Source: Amycolatopsis sp. CA-128772
GTDB lineage: Bacteria > Actinomycetota > Actinomycetes > Mycobacteriales > Pseudonocardiaceae
Assembly: GCF_002904295.1 (NCBI RefSeq)
Contig: NZ_PPHG01000003.1
Span: 171,732-235,731, forward strand
Direction: 5' to 3'
Length of the DNA: 64,000 nt
The notes beneath the pieces are model-generated. The model was not told the DNA's origin. It was given only the letters and a program-made list of their open reading frames with translations, and searched no databases. The translations under genes and the position numbers were made by a program. Position 1 is the stretch's first letter. Every line of letters begins with the position of its first letter. This document shows, piece after piece, positions 59,236 to 64,000 of this stretch.

Positions 59236-60108
59236 ATGCAGGGAGACGCGGTGGGCGGACAGGCGCAGGATCGGCCGGCCGTGATCGGCGGCGGCGTGAT
59301 GGGGTCCGCCATCGCGGCGATGGCGCTGGGGCACGGGGTTCCGGTCACCCTGGTCGAAGTCGACGGCGATGCGGTGGACCTGGCGAAGCGGCGTGTGGCG
59401 CAGCAACTGCGGCACGCCCGCCTGATGGGCGCGTTCCCCGACGTCGCCGAGGGGAACCTGACCGCGACGAGCGACCTGGGCGCGGCGAAGGACGCGACCG
59501 CGGTCGTCGAGGCGGTCATCGAAGACGACAAGGTCAAGGCCGAGGTGCTCGGCACGCTTTCGGCGCTGGTCGCCCCGGGCACCCCGCTGATCACCAACAC
59601 CTCCGGCATCCCGGTGGACGAGCTGGCCGAATCGGTCGAGCGCCCCGCGGACCTGCTGGCCACGCACTTCATGAACCCGGCCTACCTCATCCCGAACGTC
59701 GAGGTGGTCCGCGGGCCGCGGACCGGGCAGTCCACTTTGGACGCCGTGCTGGGCCTGCTGGAGCGGCTGAGCCGCCGCCCGGTCGTCGTGCGGGACTCAC
59801 CCGGGTTCGTCACCAGCCGGCTGCTGCACCCCATGATCAACGACGCCGCGCGCGTGGTCGAGGAAGGCACCGCGTCGGTGGAGGCGGTCGACGAGCTCAT
59901 GCAGGGCTGCCTCGGCCACCCGACCGGCCCGCTGCGCACCGCCGACCTGATCGGCCTGGACAACCTCGCGGACGCGCTGCGGGCGCTCGCCGAACGCACC
60001 GGCGACCCGCGGCACGCCCCGTGCGCCCTGCTGCAGTCCAAAGTGGCCGACGGCCACCTCGGCCGGAAATCCGGGCGGGGTTTCTACGAGTACGGGAAGG
60101 TGTTCTGA
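59236..60108 (+). CDS. fkbK: 3-hydroxyacyl-CoA (acyl-ACP) dehydrogenase of methoxymalonyl-ACP synthesis
   Basis: A 290-residue NAD(P)-dependent dehydrogenase, FkbK/Asm13-like, that oxidises glyceryl-ACP to 2-hydroxy-3-oxopropionyl-ACP. Seen: VIGGGVMGSAIAAMALGHGV (Rossmann), EAVIEDDKVKAEVLGTLSAL, the catalytic histidine in ATHFMNPAYLIPNVEVV, and the C-terminal helical domain GFVTSRLLHPMINDAARVVE. ATG 59236 has GAAGGA upstream. First gene of the four-gene cassette; the next start follows its stop directly. Confidence 0.92.
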   Translation: MQGDAVGGQAQDRPAVIGGGVMGSAIAAMALGHGVPVTLVEVDGDAVDLAKRRVAQQLRHARLMGAFPDVAEGNLTATSDLGAAKDATAVVEAVIEDDKVKAEVLGTLSALVAPGTPLITNTSGIPVDELAESVERPADLLATHFMNPAYLIPNVEVVRGPRTGQSTLDAVLGLLERLSRRPVVVRDSPGFVTSRLLHPMINDAARVVEEGTASVEAVDELMQGCLGHPTGPLRTADLIGLDNLADALRALAERTGDPRHAPCALLQSKVADGHLGRKSGRGFYEYGKVF

Positions 60109-60384
60109 GTGAACGACGTCTCCACCACCGCAACCCCCGCGCGCACGGCGGAGGCCGTGACGCGGGAGATCCGGGACTTCCTGACCGCGCGCGTCAAGCA
60201 GGACGTGCCGGTCGACCAGGACCTCTTCCGCACCGGCCTGGTCTCGTCGATGTTCGCCATGGAGCTGGTCGTGTTCCTGGAGCAGACCTACGGCATCGCG
60301 ATCGTCGGGGCCGACCTCAAGCTCGACAACTTCCGCACCGTCGAAGGCATGACGGCGCTCGTGGGGCGCCTGCTCGATGAGTGA
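60109..60384 (+). CDS. fkbJ: acyl carrier protein of methoxymalonyl-ACP synthesis
   Basis: A 91-residue discrete ACP (FkbJ/Asm14-like) that carries the glycerate-derived unit. Helix 1 VTREIRDFLTARVKQDVPVD, then QDLFRTGLVSSMFAMELVVF with the phosphopantetheine serine at residue 47 (SSM in place of DSL), typical of this subfamily. GTG 60109 follows the upstream stop without a gap, and the 3' end overlaps the next gene by 8 bases. Confidence 0.92.
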   Translation: MNDVSTTATPARTAEAVTREIRDFLTARVKQDVPVDQDLFRTGLVSSMFAMELVVFLEQTYGIAIVGADLKLDNFRTVEGMTALVGRLLDE

Positions 60385-61498
60385 GCACGCCCTGGAAGCG
60401 GCCGCCGCCGAACTGACCGCGCGGGTCGGCGACCGGGCGGCGGCCTGGGACGTCGAGGGCCTGTTGCCCGAGGAACTGCTGCGCGCGCTGGGCGCCCGGG
60501 GCCTGCTGTGCGCCGAAGTGCCCGCCGAATACGGCGGCCTCGGCGCCGGCAGCCTCCACAGTGGACGGTTTACCGCGCACGCCGGCTCGCTGTGCAGCTC
60601 CCTGCGCAGCGTGATGACCTCCCAGGGCATGGCGGCCTGGACCATCCAGCGCTTCGGCGACCGCGCCCAGCGGGCGAACTACCTCGGCCGGCTCACCTCG
60701 GGCGACCTGGCCGCGGTGGCGTTCAGCGAACCCGCGGCGGGCAGCGACCTGTCGTCGGTGGCGACCACCGTCCGCGCCGACGGCGACGAAGTCGTGGTCA
60801 ACGGCGAGAAGGTCTGGATCACAGCGGCGGCCTACGCGGACCTGATCGTGGTCGTCGGCGAGCTCGACGGGCTCGGCGCGGCGGTCGTCGTCCCGGCGAC
60901 CGCCGAGGGCGTCACCATCGAGCGCGTCCCGCACCCCAGCGGGTGCCGGGCCGCGGGCCACTCGACCGTCCGGCTGGCGGACGTCCGGCTGCCGCGTTCG
61001 GCGGTGCTGGGCGGCGGCGGGGTCGAGTTGTCGATGCTCGTCACGACCGCGCTCGCCTACGGGCGGATTTCGGTCGCCTGGGGCTGCGTCGGCATCCTGC
61101 GGGCCTGCCTGGCCGCGGCCGGCGCGCACGCGGCGAACCGGCACCAGGGCGGCGTGGCGCTGGCCGACCGCCAGCTCGTCGCCCGGCACCTGGCCGACCT
61201 CTACGCCGACGAGCAGGCCGCGACCCGCGTGTGCGAGCACGCCAGCCGGGCCTGGGACGAGCGCTCGCCCGAACTGGTGGTCGCGACCGTGCTGGCCAAG
61301 TACGTCAGCTCGACGGCGGCAGCCCGCGGCTCGGGTACGGCGGTGCAGGTGCTGGCCTCGGCCGCGGCCCAGGACGGCCACGTGGTCGCCCGGGCGCACC
61401 GCGACGCGAAGCTGATGGAACTCATCGAAGGCAGCAACGAGATCTGCCAGCTCATCCTGGCGGGGCACACCCGTGTCCTCGTGAATACCGGCGACTGA
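60377..61498 (+). CDS. fkbI: acyl-CoA dehydrogenase-like oxidase of methoxymalonyl-ACP synthesis
   Basis: A 373-residue flavoenzyme, FkbI/Asm15-like, that oxidises the C3 of the ACP-bound unit to give hydroxymalonyl-ACP. Seen: AEYGGLGAGSLHSGRFTAHA, FAD-contact AVAFSEPAAGSDLSSVATTV, the C-terminal helical domain and the catalytic-base region MELIEGSNEICQLILAGHTR. Start ATG 60377 lies inside the ACP gene (translational coupling). Normal length. Confidence 0.93.
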   Translation: MSEHALEAAAAELTARVGDRAAAWDVEGLLPEELLRALGARGLLCAEVPAEYGGLGAGSLHSGRFTAHAGSLCSSLRSVMTSQGMAAWTIQRFGDRAQRANYLGRLTSGDLAAVAFSEPAAGSDLSSVATTVRADGDEVVVNGEKVWITAAAYADLIVVVGELDGLGAAVVVPATAEGVTIERVPHPSGCRAAGHSTVRLADVRLPRSAVLGGGGVELSMLVTTALAYGRISVAWGCVGILRACLAAAGAHAANRHQGGVALADRQLVARHLADLYADEQAATRVCEHASRAWDERSPELVVATVLAKYVSSTAAARGSGTAVQVLASAAAQDGHVVARAHRDAKLMELIEGSNEICQLILAGHTRVLVNTGD

Positions 61499-61509
61499 GG
61501 AGGAGTCCG

Positions 61510-62595
61510 GTGGCTAGCACGACCATGGTCAAGTGCCTGGTGTGGGACCTCGACGGAACCCTGTGGAACGGCACGCTGCTCGAAGACGGCGCGGTCGAGG
61601 TGGCCGAGGAGATCCGGCAGCTCGTGAAGACCCTCGACGCGCGCGGCATCCTGCAGTCGGTGGCGAGCAAGAACGACCACGAGCACGCCTGGGCCCGGCT
61701 GGAGGAACTCGGCCTCGCGGAGTACTTCGTGCTGCCGCAGATCGGCTGGCACCCGAAGTCGCAGTCGGTCAAGGCGATCGCGGACGAGCTGAAGTTCGCG
61801 CTGGAGACGATCGCGTTCGTCGATGACCGCGACAGCGAGCTGGCCGAGGTGACCTACCACCACCCGCAGGTACGCACCTACCGCGCGCAGGACGTGCCGG
61901 CGCTGGCGGGCCTGCCGGAGTTCAGCCCGGAGACGGTCACCGTCGATTCGCGGCGGCGCCGCCAGATGTACCAGGCGTCCTTCCGCCGCCAGGAGGCCCA
62001 GGCCGGGTTCGCCGGCCCGGACGAGGACTTCCTGCGCTCGCTGGACCTGCGCATGACGATCCTGCCCGCGACCGACACCGAGCTGACCCGGGTGGAGGAG
62101 CTGACCCGGCGCACGAGCCAGATGAACGCCACCGGCATCCACTACTCCGACGAGAAGCTGCGCGGCCTGCTCGACGACCCCTCCCACCGCGTGCTGGTGG
62201 TCAGCATGCAGGACCGCTTCGGCCCGCACGGCGCGGTCGGGGTCATCCTGCTGGAGACGTTCGAGGAGCTCTGGCACCTCAAGCTGCTGGCGACTTCGTG
62301 CCGGGTGGTGTCCTTCGGTGCGGGCTCGATCATCCTGCGCTGGCTGGCCGACCAGGCCGCGAACGCCGACGCGCACCTGGTCGCCGACTTCCGGCCGACC
62401 GACCGCAACCGGATGATGGAGATCGCCTACCGCTTCGCCGGTTTCGCCGACGACGCCTGCGCGTGCACCGCGGTGCTGCCGTCGGGGGAGGTCGCGGGGC
62501 TGCAGCGCCTGCACCTGGAGCCGGTGCCGCAGGAGGAACCGACGACGGTGACCCTGGTGGCGCCCGACCTCACCGAGCCCGTCGGCATCCGCTGA
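61510..62595 (+). CDS. fkbH: FkbH-like glyceryl-ACP synthase
   Basis: A 361-residue HAD-superfamily enzyme that takes 1,3-bisphosphoglycerate, dephosphorylates it and loads glycerate onto the ACP. Seen: HAD motif 1 VWDLDGTLWNGTLLEDGAVE, motif 2 QSVASKNDHEHAWARLEELG, AFVDDRDSELAEV, and the C-terminal acyltransferase-like domain LTRRTSQMNATGIHYSDEKL, FGPHGAVGVILLETFEELW. GTG 61510 with GAGGAGG upstream. Last gene of the cassette, followed by two terminator hairpins. Confidence 0.95.
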   Translation: MASTTMVKCLVWDLDGTLWNGTLLEDGAVEVAEEIRQLVKTLDARGILQSVASKNDHEHAWARLEELGLAEYFVLPQIGWHPKSQSVKAIADELKFALETIAFVDDRDSELAEVTYHHPQVRTYRAQDVPALAGLPEFSPETVTVDSRRRRQMYQASFRRQEAQAGFAGPDEDFLRSLDLRMTILPATDTELTRVEELTRRTSQMNATGIHYSDEKLRGLLDDPSHRVLVVSMQDRFGPHGAVGVILLETFEELWHLKLLATSCRVVSFGAGSIILRWLADQAANADAHLVADFRPTDRNRMMEIAYRFAGFADDACACTAVLPSGEVAGLQRLHLEPVPQEEPTTVTLVAPDLTEPVGIR

Positions 62596-62606
62596 GGTTC
62601 TTTCGC

Positions 62607-62643
62607 GAAGAGGCCCGTCCCCGGCCCGGGGGCGGGCCTCTTC
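62607..62643 (+). terminator. factor-independent-type terminator after fkbH
   Basis: GAAGAGGCCCG (62607-62617) pairs perfectly with CGGGCCTCTTC (62633-62643); the 15-base loop can itself pair (CCCCGGCCCGGGG). A T-rich tail is weak. It lies 12 bases after the fkbH stop and can serve both convergent genes. Confidence 0.8.
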
Positions 62644-62665
62644 GGCGTTCGCCGCGTACGGGAAA

Positions 62666-62692
62666 CGGCCGCCACGGGGTCCGTGGCGGCCG
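62666..62692. terminator. second hairpin between fkbH and the O-methyltransferase
   Basis: CGGCCGCCACGG (62666-62677) and CCGTGGCCGCCG-type complement CCGTGGCGGCCG (62681-62692) form a perfect 12-bp stem with a GGT loop. It lies 12 bases after the stop of the minus-strand O-methyltransferase gene and is probably its terminator. Confidence 0.75.
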
Positions 62693-62704
62693 GTCCCGGC
62701 GGGG

Positions 62705-63370
62705 TCAGCCCGCCTTGCGGATGAGCGTGATGCCGTCGGCCATCGGCAGCAGGGACATCTCCACGCGCGGGTCGTCGCGCACCAGGCGGTTGAACTCGCG
62801 GATGGCGACGGTGTCGGGGTCGAGGGCTTCGGGATCGGTGACGCGGCCGAAGAAGAGCGTGTTGTCCACGACGATCAGGCCGTCGGGGGCCAGCAGCCGG
62901 AGCGCAGCCTCGTAGTAGGCGGCGTAGCCGACCTTGTCGGCGTCGATGAAGACGAGGTCGACCGCGCCCGGCCCGTACTCGTGGAAGAGGGCGTCGAGCA
63001 CCTGCTCGGCGGGATCGATCCGCAGGTCGATCCGGTCCTCCACGCCGGCGCGCCGCCAGTAGGGGCGGCCGAACGCCGGCCAGCGGGCGGTGATGTCGCA
63101 GGTCACGAGCAGCCCGTTGGCGGGCAGCGCGCGGGCCAGGCAGAGGGAGCCGTACCCGGTGAAGGTGCCGACCTCCACCACCAGGCGCGCCCGGGTCAGC
63201 CTGACCAGCAACGCGAGCAGCCGGCCTTCTTCCGCGGACACCTGCATCGCCGCCCCCATGGGCAGCGATGCCGTCTCGTCGCGCAGTTCGCGCAGGATTT
63301 CGTCCTCGGCTTGCGAATGCTCGCTCACGTAGCTGAGTACGTCGGAGGACGCCAGTAGTTGGGTCGCCAT
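62705..63370 (-). CDS. fkbG: SAM-dependent O-methyltransferase (methoxymalonyl-ACP methylation)
   Basis: A 221-residue class I methyltransferase of the caffeoyl-CoA OMT type, FkbG/Asm17-like, that methylates hydroxymalonyl-ACP. Seen: ARLVVEVGTFTGYGSLCLAR (motif I), DLVFIDADKVGYAAYYEAAL (metal/catalytic aspartates), LIVVDNTLFFGRVTDP. ATG 63370. It completes the methoxymalonyl-ACP pathway but is on the opposite strand to the other four genes; in the FK520, geldanamycin and ansamitocin clusters it is generally in line with them. Confidence 0.92.
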   Translation of the reverse strand: MATQLLASSDVLSYVSEHSQAEDEILRELRDETASLPMGAAMQVSAEEGRLLALLVRLTRARLVVEVGTFTGYGSLCLARALPANGLLVTCDITARWPAFGRPYWRRAGVEDRIDLRIDPAEQVLDALFHEYGPGAVDLVFIDADKVGYAAYYEAALRLLAPDGLIVVDNTLFFGRVTDPEALDPDTVAIREFNRLVRDDPRVEMSLLPMADGITLIRKAG

Positions 63371-63410
63371 GGCCGAAGCCTAGGTTCGCCGCTACCTGGA
63401 AGTGTCTAGT

Positions 63411-64000
63411 TCACCGGCGCAGCAGCCCTTGGTGCACGCGGTGCAGCAACGCCAGCGGCGGCCGCCCGGCGAGCCCCAGCTCCGGCACGTCGGCGCCGAG
63501 CAGGCCGGCGTCGACGCCGCGCCGGACGAGGGCGCGGGTGTCGTCCAGCGACCGCAGCAGGTAGGCGGAAGCCTCGGCGAGCGAGGTGGGGATCTGGCAC
63601 ATCCGGCACAGGGCGGCGAGCTCCGGCTCGAGGTCACGCGCGGCCCGGTGCCGCCCGGTGGCGAAGAGCATGACCTCCGGGGGCAGCAGGTGCCGGGCGC
63701 GCGGAGGCGGGAGCCGGGTGCCGCGGACGTAGGGCGGTGCCGGCGTGGCCGGGGGGCCGGCGGTGGTCCCGGGAGGTGTGGCGGGCCGGGTGCCGAGGGT
63801 GGCCGCGCGCCGGCCGCGGGTGCGGTCGTCTCCGGCGGACTCGGCGGGGTCGGGGTGGGATTCGGCTGAGCCGGGCCGGGTGGGGCGCGCCTGCTGCGGG
63901 GTGTGGGGGCCGGGACGGTCGACGCGGGTGGCGCCGCCGGTCGCGGTGGCCCGGGCGGGGCGCGGCTTCCGCTCGGCCCGGGCGGGGCGCGCGTTCCGCT
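63411..64000 (-). CDS. DUF742 protein with long Pro/Arg-rich N-terminal extension (5' end outside window)
   Basis: At least 196 codons are open. The C-terminal 110 residues fit DUF742 (CvnC-like): PYVRGTRLPPPRARHLLPPE, VMLFATGRHRAARDLEPELA, ALCRMCQIPTSLAEASAYLL and an ending HRVHQGLLRR. Before it are about 85 visible residues rich in Pro, Arg and Ala without predicted structure. A start inside the window (ATG 63671) would remove part of the domain, so the true start lies beyond 64000. No GTPase gene follows it; the next gene is the O-methyltransferase 40 bases downstream. Confidence 0.75.
   Translation of the reverse strand, partial: RNARPARAERKPRPARATATGGATRVDRPGPHTPQQARPTRPGSAESHPDPAESAGDDRTRGRRAATLGTRPATPPGTTAGPPATPAPPYVRGTRLPPPRARHLLPPEVMLFATGRHRAARDLEPELAALCRMCQIPTSLAEASAYLLRSLDDTRALVRRGVDAGLLGADVPELGLAGRPPLALLHRVHQGLLRR

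Noticed and set aside
52878..64000. A complete macrolide biosynthetic cluster
   Set aside because: Extender-unit, TEII, P450 and regulator genes are present, but no PKS modules, loading or release domains; only a cluster part can be claimed.

Overview
The window is very GC-rich, starts many genes with GTG, couples neighbours through ATGA or GTGA overlaps, and carries a Streptomyces-type conservon, NB-ARC/TPR regulators, LAL regulators and mycothiol-era enzymes. This points to a filamentous actinomycete, most likely Pseudonocardiaceae (Amycolatopsis-like). The genus is an inference from protein style; no ribosomal marker is present and I see no tRNA, rRNA or CRISPR array.

Layout. (1) 0-20 kb is a gene graveyard. 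A few intact genes (aldehyde dehydrogenase, PPOX protein, quinone oxidoreductase, DUF1330, secreted proteins, an Fe(II)/2-oxoglutarate dioxygenase plus EamA exporter pair) sit among many frameshifted, internally deleted or truncated genes: formaldehyde dehydrogenase, SpoIIE phosphatase, STAS, ANTAR, LacZ, GH15, spore-photolyase-like radical SAM, EACC1, thioester reductase, amidase and serine recombinase. An IS3-family remnant at 9.2-11.6 kb is interrupted by an IS110-family element whose exact CT junctions can be read. (2) 20-25.7 kb is an intact catabolic or resistance island: MFS, LysR, FAD monooxygenase, alpha/beta hydrolase and Bcr/CflA-type MFS, with a shared 13-nt motif at two promoters. 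(3) 25.7-34.7 kb holds an alcohol dehydrogenase/amine oxidase pair, truncated paralogues, a secreted alpha-galactosidase with ricin-type lectin domain and small secreted proteins. (4) 34.9-36.6 kb is an aromatic/polyketide hydroxylase. (5) 37.2-42.6 kb is a complete conservon (CvnA-D) with two P450s, one lacking the ExxR motif.

(6) 42.8-52.8 kb is the most interesting part. An NB-ARC/TPR protein and its convergent neighbour both carry a short RHIM-like motif containing VQVG. About 4 kb further on, a three-gene operon encodes a membrane-anchored extracytoplasmic protein, a multi-pass membrane protein and a SEFIR (TIR-like) protein. The C-terminus of the membrane protein and the N-terminus of the SEFIR protein share a different short Gly/Val-rich motif. 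I infer two signalling modules in which a receptor and an effector talk through matching, possibly amyloid-forming, motifs; the SEFIR one does not match a system I know.

(7) 52.9-63.4 kb looks like the edge of, or an orphan piece of, a polyketide cluster: P450, DeoR regulator, type II thioesterase, a small protein, a LAL regulator, a PqqD-like protein, and the full methoxymalonyl-ACP cassette (3-hydroxyacyl-CoA dehydrogenase, ACP, acyl-CoA dehydrogenase, FkbH, and a convergent O-methyltransferase). No intact PKS is in the window; only a decayed KR-ACP fragment at 47.1 kb. The window ends inside an N-terminally extended DUF742 protein.
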